The notes under the pieces were generated by a model. The model saw only the letters and a program-made list of their open reading frames with translations, ran no database searches and was not told where the DNA came from. Positions 1-11,505 of a stretch of DNA of 57,267 bases are shown here, piece by piece. Source of the DNA: Rhodovulum sp. PH10 (lineage in GTDB: Bacteria; Pseudomonadota; Alphaproteobacteria; Rhizobiales; Xanthobacteraceae); the NCBI RefSeq assembly GCF_000293785.1, contig NZ_AKZI01000058.1, positions 1 through 57,267 of the forward strand, in the 5' to 3' direction. The translations under genes and the position numbers were made by a program. Numbering within the stretch: position 1 is the first letter of the stretch; the number at the start of each line of letters is the position of its first letter.

Positions 1-114
1 CTCGCCAGAGCCCGTCGATAAAGGACGAATTTCGAGTCAGGCTCTCAGGACGAGGTCGGACTCTGTCGCCGTTGGTATGATCCGGGTTCCGGATGGATCG
101 CCCGGGATGCATGC

Positions 115-230
115 CTCCGTCATGCGCGGGCTTCGACCCGCGCATCCATCGAAGGCGAAAAGAAGCGCCTTTGTTGGATCGGATGGATCGCCGGGTCGCG
201 GCCTTCGGCCGGCCCGGCGATGACGGCGGA
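115..230. repeat. Paired-hairpin intergenic palindromic repeat
   Basis: Two hairpins lie in tandem between imperfect outer inverted arms: CTCCGTCAT at 115-123 and ATGACGGCGGAG at 219-230. The first hairpin pairs GCGCGGG with CCCGCGC around a CTTCGA loop (about 124-143). The second is built from CGCCGGG and CCCGGCG around 189-219. The segment lies downstream of the stop of the leftward phosphatase gene and is noncoding. It resembles the short mosaic palindromes common between genes in Hyphomicrobiales. It may help end transcription or stabilise the mRNA 3' end; that role is inference. Bases 1-114 hold no gene that I can support. Confidence 0.6.
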
Positions 231-275
231 GATCCCGCAGCCCTCCACGCGATCTGCACCACCGATCTGGCGTGA

Positions 276-1067
276 TCACACGCTCTCGGCGGGCGCCGCC
301 GTGGTCTTGGGCCGATCGATGCCGCCGGCGGCGGGCAGCGTGCCGAGCCACTCGCGCACCGCGGCGGGACCGGAGAAATAGCCCTCCGCCGTGTCGATGT
401 GGCGGCCGACCGCGAAGCCGAAGCCGCCATGGGCGGCGAGCGTCGGAAACACGCACTCGTCGGTGACGTCGTCGCCGAGAAACACCGGCCGTCGCCCGGC
501 GAACGGGGCGACCTTCAGCAGGCGGGCGACGCCGGTCGCCTTGTCGAAGCCGGTCAGCTTCACCTCGACCACCGATTTTCCCGGCAGCACGACGATCGGC
601 AGCTCGGGAAACCGCCCGCAGATCGCCGCCACCGCGTCGCGCACGGCGTCGCCCATGTCGGGGGCGAGGCGGTAGTGCAGGGCGAGCGAGTAGCCCTTGT
701 CCTCGATCAGGATGCCGGGACCGAGCTCGGCGACCGCGGCGAGCTCGCGCTTCAGCCGCAGGTCGAGCGTGGCCGCCCCGCTCGGCGCCACCGCGCCGTC
801 GCGCACGACCCGCATCTCGGCGCCGTGCCCGCCGACCGCGGGAAGCGCTAGCGGCGCGAACAGGAGATCGAGATCGGCGATCGCCCGGCCGCTCACCAGC
901 GCCAGCGCGCCGCCGGTCATCCCATGCAGGGTCTCGAGGTCTTTGCGCAGCGACGGCGGCACCCACACCTCGCGCGGGGTCGGCGCGAAGTCGAGCAGCG
1001 TGCCGTCGATGTCGAGGAGAAGGGCGAGCTCGTCGAGCGCAATGCGGTCCGGCAAGGTATCGGTCAT
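276..1067 (-). CDS. otsB: Trehalose-6-phosphate phosphatase
   Basis: Predicted to dephosphorylate trehalose 6-phosphate to trehalose, the second step of the OtsAB pathway for a stress protectant and compatible solute. The 263-residue product is typical in length. It shows the HAD signature LLLDIDGTLL (nucleophile Asp19, acid/base Asp21) and the late acidic motif LGDDVTDE, which binds Mg2+. The reading frame stays open upstream, but the product starting MTDTLPDRIALDEL fits family length and has a GGACGG-like Shine-Dalgarno site upstream. No trehalose-phosphate synthase (otsA) is visible here; it may lie to the left of the window or elsewhere. Soluble cytoplasmic enzyme. Confidence 0.92.
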   Translation of the reverse strand: MTDTLPDRIALDELALLLDIDGTLLDFAPTPREVWVPPSLRKDLETLHGMTGGALALVSGRAIADLDLLFAPLALPAVGGHGAEMRVVRDGAVAPSGAATLDLRLKRELAAVAELGPGILIEDKGYSLALHYRLAPDMGDAVRDAVAAICGRFPELPIVVLPGKSVVEVKLTGFDKATGVARLLKVAPFAGRRPVFLGDDVTDECVFPTLAAHGGFGFAVGRHIDTAEGYFSGPAAVREWLGTLPAAGGIDRPKTTAAPAESV

Positions 1068-1184
1068 CGATGAGATCCGTCCTGAAAAATGCTCGGATCG
1101 CAGCGTGCGGCCGGGTCGATCCGAAAAAATCCCCTTGCGCGGGGCATGGAGCCGAGCCTCCGTCGGCATTCGTGTGGCAGAGCG

Positions 1185-2669
1185 TCAGTCGAGCGCGGCG
1201 AGCGGACGCGCCACCGCCTCGAGCCCTTTTCGCTCGGCCGCGATTCCGAACCGCCACTGCACCAGGGCAGCCACGATCATCAGGGCGGCACCGAACATGT
1301 AGCCGTCGAACACACTGGCCCGCGAGCCGGAATCGATCAACGATCCGAACAGCCAGGGGCCGGCGACACCACCCACCCCGGTGCCGATCGCATAAAAGAC
1401 TGCGATGGTCAAAGCCCGAATTTCCAGCGGAAACGTCTCGCTGACGGTGAGATAAGCGGCACTCGCCGCGGCGGACGCGAAGAAGAACACGACGGTCCAG
1501 GCAAATGTCTGCTGGCCCACCGAGATGACGTTCTCCTTGAACAGATAGCCGGAGAGCACCAACAGCACGCCGGAGATCGCATAGGTGAAGACGATCATCG
1601 GCCTTCGACCGAGCGTGTCGAACAGCCGGCCGAGCAGCAGCGGCCCGAGAAAGTTGCCGGCCGCGAACGGCAGCACGTACCAGCCGACGCCGTCGATCGG
1701 CACGTCGTAGAAGTCGGTCAGCACCAGCGCGTAGGTGAAAAAAACGGCATTGAAGAAGAATGCCTGCGACGCCATCAGCACGAAGCCGACCGCGGTGCGG
1801 CCGCGATAGGTGACGAGCAGCGTCCTCGCGATCGCCGCGAACGGCGTGGTGTGCCGCACGCGCAGCCGGATTCTTGGCGCGTCCGCCGGCAAGGGCGCGG
1901 CGCCCGGTGCGCCGCACACCCGCCGCTCGATGCCCGACACCACCGCCTCCGCCTCGGCGAGCCGGCCGTGCGTCATCAGCCAGCGCGGGCTTTCCGGGAT
2001 CCACATCCGCATGAACAGGATCACGAGGCCGATCGCCGCGCCGATCAGGAAGGCGAGCCGCCAGCCGTATTCGGGCGAGACGATCGCCGGGTCGAGCACG
2101 ACGATCGAGCCGAGCGCGCCGGCGGCGGCGCCGACCCAAAAGCTGCCGTTGATCACGAGGTCGGTCCAGCCGCGCACCCGTGCCGGCACCAGCTCCTGGA
2201 TGGTCGAGTTGATCGCGGTGTACTCGCCGCCGATCCCTGCGCCGGTGAGGAAGCGCAGCAGTGCGAAGCTCCAGACGTCCCAGGCGAAGGCGGTGGCGGC
2301 GGTGGCGCCGAGATAGAGCGCGAGGGTGACGAAGAACAGAAGCCGGCGGCCGAGCCGGTCGGTCAGCCAGCCGAAAAACAGCGCGCCGAGCACCGCGCCG
2401 AGCAGATACGCGCTGGTGACGAAGCCGACATCGGTGTTGGTGAACTGCAGGACCGGGCTCTGCTTGAAGGCGCCCGCGAGCGTGCCGGCGAGCGTCACCT
2501 CGAGCCCGTCGAGGATCCAGGTGATGCCGAGCGCCGCCACCACCAGCGTGTGGAAGCGCGACCACGGCAAGCGGTCGAGCCGGGCCGGGATGTCGGTCTC
2601 GACGATCGCGCCATCGGCGAGACCGCCATGGGCATCGGCCCGGCCGTCGGTGCGTTCGGCGGCGGTCAC
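1185..2669 (-). CDS. MFS transporter, 12 transmembrane segments
   Basis: Inner-membrane secondary transporter of 494 residues with about twelve hydrophobic helices. The family motif A between helices 2 and 3 reads GWLTDRLGRR, and an early TM1 acidic residue lies in GITWILDGLEVT. A helix 4-5 segment with Gly/Arg residues (TGAGIGGEYTAINS) resembles the sugar/organic-acid porter branch. The substrate cannot be read from sequence. The GTG start is chosen because its GTGA overlaps the stop codon of the upstream Pro-rich gene by four bases, which implies translational coupling; a TTG six bases upstream is an alternative. The divergent IclR-type regulator beyond the Pro-rich gene is a plausible controller, since IclR proteins often regulate neighbouring uptake or catabolic genes. 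Confidence 0.88.
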   Translation of the reverse strand: MTAAERTDGRADAHGGLADGAIVETDIPARLDRLPWSRFHTLVVAALGITWILDGLEVTLAGTLAGAFKQSPVLQFTNTDVGFVTSAYLLGAVLGALFFGWLTDRLGRRLLFFVTLALYLGATAATAFAWDVWSFALLRFLTGAGIGGEYTAINSTIQELVPARVRGWTDLVINGSFWVGAAAGALGSIVVLDPAIVSPEYGWRLAFLIGAAIGLVILFMRMWIPESPRWLMTHGRLAEAEAVVSGIERRVCGAPGAAPLPADAPRIRLRVRHTTPFAAIARTLLVTYRGRTAVGFVLMASQAFFFNAVFFTYALVLTDFYDVPIDGVGWYVLPFAAGNFLGPLLLGRLFDTLGRRPMIVFTYAISGVLLVLSGYLFKENVISVGQQTFAWTVVFFFASAAASAAYLTVSETFPLEIRALTIAVFYAIGTGVGGVAGPWLFGSLIDSGSRASVFDGYMFGAALMIVAALVQWRFGIAAERKGLEAVARPLAALD

Positions 2670-3025
2670 GGACAACCCTCTGCGAGAGGCGCGCAGCCAG
2701 GGCCACGGGGGTGAGCGACGAAGGCGGCGACGCGGATGCCCGGCTCGCCGTCGGGCGGCTTGCGAATCGGGTCGTCGATGTCGCCGGGGACGTCCGGCAG
2801 GGGCGGCGGCTCCTCGATCGGGCCGGGCTCTTCCGGGCCGGGCGGTGGCTCGTCCAGTGGCTCGTCGGGCAGGCCGGGATCGTCGAGCGGATCGGGGTTT
2901 GCGGGGCCGGGCGGCGGCTCGTCGACCGGGCGCGGACCGCGGCGCGGCGGGGTCGCCGCGGCGAGCGGAAACAGCGCGGTCGGGTCGTTCGGGTCCGGCG
3001 GCAGAGCGAGAAGAGGATCGGTCAC
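2666..3025 (-). CDS. Small Pro/Asp-rich protein coupled to the MFS gene
   Basis: The 119-residue product is dominated by Pro, Asp, Glu and Gly. Acidic-proline repeats such as DEPPPGPANPDPLDDPG recur from about residue 30 to 90. There is no signal peptide or membrane helix, so it is probably a disordered cytoplasmic protein. Its TGA overlaps the GTG start of the transporter, which argues that both are translated from one message. I do not recognise a family. GC-rich DNA can yield proline-rich spurious frames, so the overlap and the regular composition are the only evidence that it is real. Confidence 0.5.
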   Translation of the reverse strand: MTDPLLALPPDPNDPTALFPLAAATPPRRGPRPVDEPPPGPANPDPLDDPGLPDEPLDEPPPGPEEPGPIEEPPPLPDVPGDIDDPIRKPPDGEPGIRVAAFVAHPRGPGCAPLAEGCP

Positions 3026-3429
3026 GTCGTCTTTCCGGGCAAACAGGCGGCGGTATCACGCCACCGGACAAAAGAGCGCCCCCTGCGGAAAACGCAGCGG
3101 CGCATTTTGGCGCGGCAACTTTCGAGCGCGTGCCGACGCCCGACGGGTGTAGAGTTCAACCGGTCGGGGGACGGTTCGTTCCTGCTCCGACATATTCTGC
3201 GCCCCGGGGTCTCCGTTCCCGGGCCTCGTCGGTCGGCGACCTCGGTCGACGCCTTCGGCCGGTACGCGAGGGTGGAGCAGGGTGGCCGTTTTCCGACGGC
3301 GGAGGGCGCGCGGTCGCCGGTCGACCGTGTCGCGATCGGCGGCGTGTACGAGGCGTCGCGTGGTCCTGTCGGTTGTGGCCTTCGCCGGGCGTCACTCCCA
3401 CGGGCCTCGCCGGACCGGTTGTGTCGAGT

Positions 3430-3550
3430 TGACGGCAGCATGAAAAACGTGCAACATTCTATAAAATTTTCAAAATGTGAAAAAAGTGTTGGAATAATCA
3501 CCAACGTTGAGTATGAGTTGTAATATACCACAACCCTGAGGTCGACTACA
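3430..3550 (+). promoter_or_regulatory. AT-rich control region before the IclR-type gene
   Basis: About 100 bp of strikingly AT-rich DNA within a GC-rich window directly precede the regulator start. It holds a TATAAAAT-like box near 3460-3467, an inverted repeat GTTGG-N8-CCAAC at 3488-3505, and TTGT-N8-ACAA near 3518-3533. Such symmetrical elements are what an autoregulating IclR dimer could bind. The rest of the 525-bp gap (3026-3430) is GC-rich with no convincing gene. It would also have to hold the promoter of the leftward Pro-rich/transporter pair. No exact -35/-10 pair is claimed. Confidence 0.45.
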
Positions 3551-4459
3551 GTGGCTCACCTATTTCCCGCGTCGGAGCCGGGCTCGCCGGCTCGTTCGGA
3601 GCCCTCGTCGTCTCCGTCCGCGTCCTCGTCGTACCCGAGCGGCAGGGACGAAGGCGGGCTGCCGAGCAGCGGCGATCGTCTGCTCGCCGTGCTCGGGCTT
3701 TTCACCATAAACCGCCCGGCCTGGACGGTCGAGGAGGCGGCCGAGAAGCTCGAGGTCTCCGCGACCACCGCCTATCGCTACTTCAAGCGGCTGACGCGGG
3801 TCGGGCTGATCAGCCCGGTGTCGGGGGCGAGCTACACGCTCGGGCCGGCGATCATCCAGATGGACCGACAGATCCAGCTGTGCGACCCGATGCTGCGGGC
3901 CGCCCGCGGGGTGATGGCCGGGCTGATCCGCCAGGTGCCGGAGGGCGGGGTTCTGTCGCTGTGCCGCCTCTTCCACGACCGGGTGATGTGCGTGCACCAG
4001 GTGATGGGCGACAACCCGCCGGAGCTGATCAGCTACGAGCGCGGCCATCCGATGCCGCTGTTTCGCGGCGCCGGCTCCAAGATCATCCTCGCCTATCTGC
4101 CGAACCGCACGTTGAAGTCGCTGTTCGAGCGCAACACCCAGGCGATCGCCGACGCCGATCTCGGGCGCGACTGGGACGAGTTCCGCCGCCTGCTCGCCGC
4201 CATCCGGCGCGCCGGGGTCGCCAGCACGGCGGGCGACCTCAACCCCAACCGGGTCGGCGTCGCCGCGCCGATCTTCGATCAGCGGCGCGCCATTCTTGGC
4301 AGCCTCAATTTCGTGGTGCCGCAGCAGAATTTCGACGACGCGCTGCGGGTGCGCCTGACCGGCCTGGTCACCGTCGGCGCCCGCGAGATTCAGGCCGGCA
4401 TGCTGGCGGCGGCGGAGGAGAGCGGCGCCAGCCGTCCGCGCGTGCGCGTGCCGCGCTGA
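3551..4459 (+). CDS. IclR-family transcriptional regulator
   Basis: DNA-binding regulator of 302 residues. A Ser/Pro-rich N-terminal extension of about 35 residues precedes a winged helix-turn-helix at about residues 45-100 (VEEAAEKLEVSATTAYRYFK then LTRVGLISPVSGASYTLG). The effector-binding GAF-like domain follows, with family hallmarks such as a conserved GHPMPLFRGAGSKIILAYLP stretch and a late VAAPIFDQRRAILGSLNFVV segment. Translation starts at GTG right after the AT-rich control region. It is divergent from the Pro-rich/MFS pair, so control of that transporter is plausible but unproven. The ligand is unknown. Confidence 0.88.
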   Translation: MAHLFPASEPGSPARSEPSSSPSASSSYPSGRDEGGLPSSGDRLLAVLGLFTINRPAWTVEEAAEKLEVSATTAYRYFKRLTRVGLISPVSGASYTLGPAIIQMDRQIQLCDPMLRAARGVMAGLIRQVPEGGVLSLCRLFHDRVMCVHQVMGDNPPELISYERGHPMPLFRGAGSKIILAYLPNRTLKSLFERNTQAIADADLGRDWDEFRRLLAAIRRAGVASTAGDLNPNRVGVAAPIFDQRRAILGSLNFVVPQQNFDDALRVRLTGLVTVGAREIQAGMLAAAEESGASRPRVRVPR

Positions 4460-4588
4460 CCGCGGTTTTCGAGGGAAAGCGCACGGCGCCGGCAACACGT
4501 CGGCGTCGCGCAAGCGCGGGAGGGGGCGTGTGGCAGGTCCGGCGGGCCGGCCCCGACTCCCGCTCCGGCTTCGTCGGTGGCCGAGCGG

Positions 4589-5860
4589 TCAGCGCGCCCG
4601 GCGCAGCTTCGCCAACAGCTCCGGGGTCGGCCACGAGTCGGCCGGCAAGCCGAACTTCTGCTGCGCCGCCCTGACCGCCGTGCGGGTGCCAGCGCCGAGC
4701 TTGCCGTCCGGCTCGCCGGCGTCGAAGCCGGCGGCGTTCAGCCGCTGCTGCAGCTCCTTGGTGTCGTCCGCCCCGAGCACCGGGATGTTTCGGTCGCCGC
4801 GGTTCATCGGCGGCGCGCCGGCGAGCCGCGTCGCGTAATAGGCGGCGGTGGTCGAGTAGACCAGCGAGGCGTTCCATTTCAGGTACGCCTGAAAGTTCGG
4901 ATAGGCGAGAAACGCCGGCCCCTTGCGCCCCATCGGCAGCAGCAGCGAGGCCGGCAGCGCGGCGTTCGGTCCCGTCCCGAGCGGCTTGCCGTCGCGCGCG
5001 GTGACGCCCCGGCGCGCCCACTCGGAGACCGGCCGGGTGATCGCGAGATCGGCGTCGGCCCACGCCAGATCGTCCGGCACCCGCACCTCCTCGAGCCACG
5101 GCTCGCCGCGCCGCCAGCCGAGATGGGCGAGATAGTTCGCCGACGAGCCGATCACGTCCGGCACGCTGCGCAACAGGTCGCGCTTGCCGTCGCCGTCGTA
5201 GTCGACCGCGTTCTTGAAATATTCGGACGGCATCATCTGGGTCTGGCCGAGCTCGCCGGCCCACGAGCCGACCATGCCGGCGGCGGTGAGGTCGCCGCGC
5301 TCGATCATCCGTAGCGCATCGATCAGATGGCCGCGGAACATGTCGGAGCGCCGACAGTCGTAGGCGAGCGTGGCGAGCGAGGTCAGCGCCTTGTCGTCAC
5401 CCATATTGGCGCCGAAGTCGCTTTCGAGTCCCCAGAACGCGGTGATCACCGGCGCCGGCACGCCGAACTCCTTCTCGGCGCGGGCGAACACGTCGCGATA
5501 CTCGGCGATCAGCTGCGGCCCCCGCGTCAGCCGGTAGGGCATCAGGAGCTTGTCGGAGAACTGCAGGAAGCTCTGCGCGAAGAAGCGCTGGCCGCGGTCG
5601 ATGTTCACGATCCGCTGGCTGTAGGCGAGATAGGGCAGGGCGGCGCCGATCGCCTTCTGCGACACGCCCTGGTCGGCCGCCTCCTTCAGAAAATCCTTGC
5701 GCCACGCGTCGAAGCTGCCGGTGTTGCGGCAGGCTTGGGCGCTCGCGCCAGCGGCGGTGGTGCCGAGCACCAGCACCGCGAGCAGCACGGCGCGCGCGAG
5801 CGGCCGCCGGCCGCCATTCCCGGTCGCCGCCGTGCGTCGTCGTTTCGTTGTTCCGCGCAT
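4589..5860 (-). CDS. Lytic murein transglycosylase (MltB-like) with peptidoglycan-binding domain
   Basis: Periplasmic enzyme that cleaves the glycan strand of peptidoglycan to 1,6-anhydro muropeptides. The 423-residue precursor begins with an Arg-rich stretch and a hydrophobic signal (about 21-42, cleavage near ASA-QA). The SLT_2-type catalytic domain has its expected Glu146 in AFWGLESDFG, with supporting motifs ELGQTQMMPSEY and DYDGDGKRDL. A PG_binding_1 repeat fills about 360-415. There is no lipobox, so it should be soluble rather than a lipoprotein. The ATG is preceded by a perfect AGGAGGT Shine-Dalgarno site, which excludes the longer open frame. It probably takes part in wall turnover or remodelling. 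Confidence 0.93.
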   Translation of the reverse strand: MRGTTKRRRTAATGNGGRRPLARAVLLAVLVLGTTAAGASAQACRNTGSFDAWRKDFLKEAADQGVSQKAIGAALPYLAYSQRIVNIDRGQRFFAQSFLQFSDKLLMPYRLTRGPQLIAEYRDVFARAEKEFGVPAPVITAFWGLESDFGANMGDDKALTSLATLAYDCRRSDMFRGHLIDALRMIERGDLTAAGMVGSWAGELGQTQMMPSEYFKNAVDYDGDGKRDLLRSVPDVIGSSANYLAHLGWRRGEPWLEEVRVPDDLAWADADLAITRPVSEWARRGVTARDGKPLGTGPNAALPASLLLPMGRKGPAFLAYPNFQAYLKWNASLVYSTTAAYYATRLAGAPPMNRGDRNIPVLGADDTKELQQRLNAAGFDAGEPDGKLGAGTRTAVRAAQQKFGLPADSWPTPELLAKLRRAR

Positions 5861-5990
5861 GAAACCTCCTTCGGTCGAGAACGTTGAAGAAGCGGCCGCG
5901 CGGCCCGCGTCGCCCGTTTCCTCGCCTGATCCCGACATCGTGTGCGAAGGGCTCGATGAAGTGAGTGAAGACCGTTCGACGACCCGTCCG

Positions 5991-6560
5991 TCAAGGCAGC
6001 TTGTCGAATCCGTCCGAGAAGCCCTTCAGGCTCATCGGGAAGCCGATGCCTTCCTCGGGCGTCTGAAAGATGAAGAAGGTCGCGGTGGTGCCGTTGCGAA
6101 ACTGGCCGATCAGCTTCTCGTCCATCACCACCTCGGCGTAGCAGCCGCGCGGCAGGCAGCGCACGAAGCCGGCGCGGCCGACGTCGACATTGTCCACCTT
6201 GAGGCCGAGGCCGGCGGGCAGCAGCACCCCGAGCGGCGCCTGCACGCGCATCAGCCGGGTTTTCTGGTCGGCGGTGCGCAGCACCAGCACGGTGAGGCCG
6301 ACATTGGCGCGGTCCTCGGCGACCACGCTCTGGAACAGCGCGCACTGCTCGGCCTGGGCGCCGGGCGGCGTCTCGCACCGGATCTGCCAGTCGTCGTGCA
6401 CCGAGCGGACCGCACCCTGGGCGGCGGCCGAATCGATTCGCACGCCGAGCGCGACGAGGACGACGGCGGCCGCCAGCACGACGTGCAGGAGACCGCGCGG
6501 GTGGTAACGACGGAACGACCGCGCTGCGGCGGTCGGCAGGTGGTGCGGGATCGCACTCAT
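5991..6560 (-). CDS. Invasion-associated locus B (IalB) family protein
   Basis: Exported protein of 189 residues, about the family's usual size. A membrane-spanning signal segment (about 22-47, cleavage near SAAAQ) precedes a single IalB domain. Two cysteine pairs (Cys62/Cys73, and the CLPRGC pair) could form disulphides in the periplasm. The beta-rich ending FFIFQTPEEGIGFPMSLKGF is typical of the family. IalB was named for Bartonella erythrocyte invasion, but homologues are widespread in free-living alphaproteobacteria, where the role is unclear. The chosen ATG has a GGGAG site upstream. It lies downstream of nothing obviously related and is divergent from the oxidase operon. Confidence 0.85.
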   Translation of the reverse strand: MSAIPHHLPTAAARSFRRYHPRGLLHVVLAAAVVLVALGVRIDSAAAQGAVRSVHDDWQIRCETPPGAQAEQCALFQSVVAEDRANVGLTVLVLRTADQKTRLMRVQAPLGVLLPAGLGLKVDNVDVGRAGFVRCLPRGCYAEVVMDEKLIGQFRNGTTATFFIFQTPEEGIGFPMSLKGFSDGFDKLP

Positions 6561-6812
6561 TCTCGGGCTCCCTGGTCGGGCGGCGCTCGCGGCATGCGGT
6601 TGCGAGCACCGGCCCGTGGATCGGCGGGCCAGCGTGGCCAGTTTCGCGAGCGAAGTCACGCCGTTCGTGTGCGCCGGCGAGCCGCTCTTCGTGCCCTCGG
6701 GCGAGGGCGGTCGCGACACCGGGACGGAGCGTCGGCGCGAGCGATCGCCGCGGTGCCGAATTCTGCACGTTGCGATCCATGAGGCACATTGCGAGTAGGG
6801 CGGAATTGTGGT

Positions 6813-6840
6813 TTGACAGATACAGGTCGCGGTACATACC
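6813..6840 (+). promoter_or_regulatory. Candidate sigma-70 promoter of the oxidase operon
   Basis: A perfect TTGACA hexamer at 6813-6818 lies about 190 bp before ctaC. The -10 side is weak: CATACC or ATACCC occurs at 16-17 bp spacing and TACATA at 14 bp. This is the only recognisable -35 box in the divergent gap between the IalB gene and ctaC. The leader of about 160 nt up to ctaC holds no gene that I can support. Confidence 0.35.
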
Positions 6841-7010
6841 CCCGGTGCCGTCGAGGCCGTCCGCAAAATCGTTGCGCCCGAAGTGCGCCCTGCGGAACCT
6901 CAGACAGACGTCAGGTCGTCGAATCCTGCTCACCGGCGGTGTCGTGCCCGCGTCCCGAGACGCGCGGCAGAACTGACACGTTCGGATCTCGAGGAGGAGC
7001 GTTGACCAGG

Positions 7011-9600
<2,590 letters not shown>

Positions 9601-9659
9601 ATGGTTTTTCGCGGGCGACGGTTCGCCGCCGCCCCTTACCCGAACGATTGCGAGGTCCG

Positions 9660-10685
9660 ATGTCCTTTGCCACCGACGCCGAACGAGACGATGTGATCAC
9701 GACCCCGCTCGCGGTCGGGCTCGACCGCGCCAGGGTGGAGCCGAGCGTCGCCGAGGTCGCCGATTACATCGCGCTGATGAAGCCGCGGGTGATGCAGCTC
9801 TCGGTGTTCACCGCGCTGGTCGGCATGCTGGTGGCGCCGGGGCATCTGCATCCGGTGATCGGCGTTTCGGCGCTGGTGTGCATCGCGGTCGGGGCGGGAG
9901 CGGCCGGCAGCCTCAACATGTGGTGGGACGCCGATATCGACGGCGTGATGGCGCGCACGTCGAAGCGCCCGATCCCGGCGGGCCGGGTGACGCCCGGCGA
10001 GGCGCTCGCCTTCGGGCTGACGCTTTCGGTCGGCGCCGTCGCGGTGCTGGGGCTGGTCGCCGGCTGGCTCGCGGCCGGGCTGCTCGCCTTCACCATCTTC
10101 TTCTACGCCGTCGTCTATTCGATGGTGCTCAAGCGCTCCACCTCGCAGAACATCGTGATCGGCGGGGCGGCCGGCGCGGTGCCGCCGATGATCGGCTGGG
10201 CCGCCGCCACCGGCAGTCTGTCGATCGAGCCGGTGCTCCTGTTTCTGATCGTGTTCTTCTGGACGCCGCCGCACTTCTGGGCCCTCTCGCTGTGGCGCTC
10301 GGACGACTATGCGCGGGCAAACATTCCGATGCTGCCGGTGGTGGCGGGGCCGGCCGAGACCAAGCGCCAGATTTTCGCGCACGCCGTGCTGCTCGCGCCG
10401 ACCGGCGTGTCGCCCTGGCTGATCGGTGCCAGCGGCCCGATCTACGGCCTCACCGCGCTGGTCGCCGGTGCGATGATGGTCTCGCTCGCCTGGCGGCTGT
10501 TGCGCGCCCGAGACGAGAAGATCGCCGACAAGACCGCCAAGAAGCTGTTCGGCTTCTCGCTGTCCTATCTGTTCGTGCTGTTCGCGGTGCTCTTGGTCGA
10601 CCACTGGGTGTGGCCGTCGCTCGCGCCGCACCTCGCGTCGGTGCTGGCCTCGTCGTGGCACACGGTGGTGGGAGTTTTCGCATGA
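9660..10685 (+). CDS. ctaB: Protoheme IX farnesyltransferase (heme O synthase)
   Basis: Integral-membrane prenyltransferase that converts heme B to heme O, the precursor of the heme A used by the neighbouring oxidase. At 341 residues it has the family's usual size and about nine helices. The first aspartate-rich site is [20 protein letters not shown] (Asn-x3-Asp-x3-Asp). The [20 protein letters not shown] segment forms the second conserved loop. Its stop overlaps the start of the next gene as ATGA, so expression of the two is coupled. Heme A synthase (ctaA) is not in this window. Confidence 0.96.
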   Translation: MSFATDAERDDVITTPLAVGLDRARVEPSVAEVADYIALMKPRVMQLSVFTALVGMLVAPGHLHPVIGVSALVCIAVGAGAAGSLNMWWDADIDGVMARTSKRPIPAGRVTPGEALAFGLTLSVGAVAVLGLVAGWLAAGLLAFTIFFYAVVYSMVLKRSTSQNIVIGGAAGAVPPMIGWAAATGSLSIEPVLLFLIVFFWTPPHFWALSLWRSDDYARANIPMLPVVAGPAETKRQIFAHAVLLAPTGVSPWLIGASGPIYGLTALVAGAMMVSLAWRLLRARDEKIADKTAKKLFGFSLSYLFVLFAVLLVDHWVWPSLAPHLASVLASSWHTVVGVFA

Positions 10686-10858
10686 GTGGTCACCCGATCG
10701 ATCGGCAGGCCGGCGGCGTGATTCTGACGCCGGAGCAGCTGCGCAGGCGCCGCGCCCGCTCGGTCGCGATCGCGCTCGCGCTCGCCGCGCTGGTGGTGAT
10801 GTTCTACGCCGTCACCATCGTGAAGCTGGGCCCCGGCGTGTTGAGCCGGCCGCTGTGA
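10682..10858 (+). CDS. CoxF-like small membrane protein
   Basis: Single-pass protein of 58 residues. A basic cytoplasmic N-terminus (LRRRRARS) precedes one hydrophobic helix (about 28-49), then a short tail ending VLSRPL. A small CoxF protein in exactly this slot, between ctaB and ctaG, is standard in alphaproteobacterial oxidase operons. Its molecular role is poorly defined, probably in assembly or stability. Four-base ATGA overlap with ctaB; 16 bp before ctaG. Confidence 0.82.
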   Translation: MSGHPIDRQAGGVILTPEQLRRRRARSVAIALALAALVVMFYAVTIVKLGPGVLSRPL

Positions 10859-10874
10859 GAGCAGGAGTGCGGGC

Positions 10875-11498
10875 ATGAAGGAGCCGTCGTCGGGTCGGCC
10901 GGACAAGCGCGCGATGCCACGCCTGCGGCGTGACGTCGGCATCGCGCTCGCCTGCGGCGCCTTCGTCGGCCTGATGGTCGGCGCGGCCTATGCGGCGGTG
11001 CCGTTCTACACTTGGTTCTGCCGCGTCACCGGCTTCGGCGGCACCCCGCAGATCGCCGAGCTGGCGCCCTCGAAGGTGCTCGACCGCCGCATCACCGTGC
11101 GGTTCGATTCCAACGTCGCGCCGGGCCTGCCGTGGCGCTTCCTGCCCGAGAAGACCGCGATCGACATGAAGGTCGGCGAGGTGGTGACGGCCTATTACCG
11201 CGTCGTCAACACCTCCGGCGAGCCGACCTCCGGCACCGCCGGCTACAACGTCGCGCCGACCACGACCGGCGCCTATTTCACCAAGATCAACTGCTTCTGC
11301 TTCACCGAGCAGTCGATGGCGCCGCACGAGACGCGCGAGATGGCGGTGGTGTTCTTCGTCGATCCCTCGATCGCCGACGATCCCGATCAGGACGATCTCT
11401 CCACCATCACGCTGTCCTACACCTTCTATCCGACCCGCAACCCGTCCTCCGCCGCGACCGGCGGGACGACGGGCGCGCGCGGCGGATCGTCCGGCTGA
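10875..11498 (+). CDS. ctaG: Cytochrome c oxidase assembly protein CtaG (Cox11 type)
   Basis: Copper chaperone that delivers CuB to subunit I. The 207-residue protein has a basic N-terminus and one membrane anchor (about 18-42). Its periplasmic immunoglobulin-like domain carries the copper-binding motif in [10 protein letters not shown], and the conserved segments [15 protein letters not shown] and [13 protein letters not shown] are present. A CAGGAG site lies before the ATG. It sits between coxF and ctaE, the normal position in this lineage. Confidence 0.95.
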   Translation: MKEPSSGRPDKRAMPRLRRDVGIALACGAFVGLMVGAAYAAVPFYTWFCRVTGFGGTPQIAELAPSKVLDRRITVRFDSNVAPGLPWRFLPEKTAIDMKVGEVVTAYYRVVNTSGEPTSGTAGYNVAPTTTGAYFTKINCFCFTEQSMAPHETREMAVVFFVDPSIADDPDQDDLSTITLSYTFYPTRNPSSAATGGTTGARGGSSG

Positions 11499-11505
11499 GG
11501 GCGGG

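Noticed and set aside
1089-2714. Long plus-strand frame opposite the MFS transporter
   Set aside because: Its composition (Gly, Glu, Arg, His rich, no hydrophobic core) is typical of antisense frames; the transporter on the other strand has clear helices and motif A.
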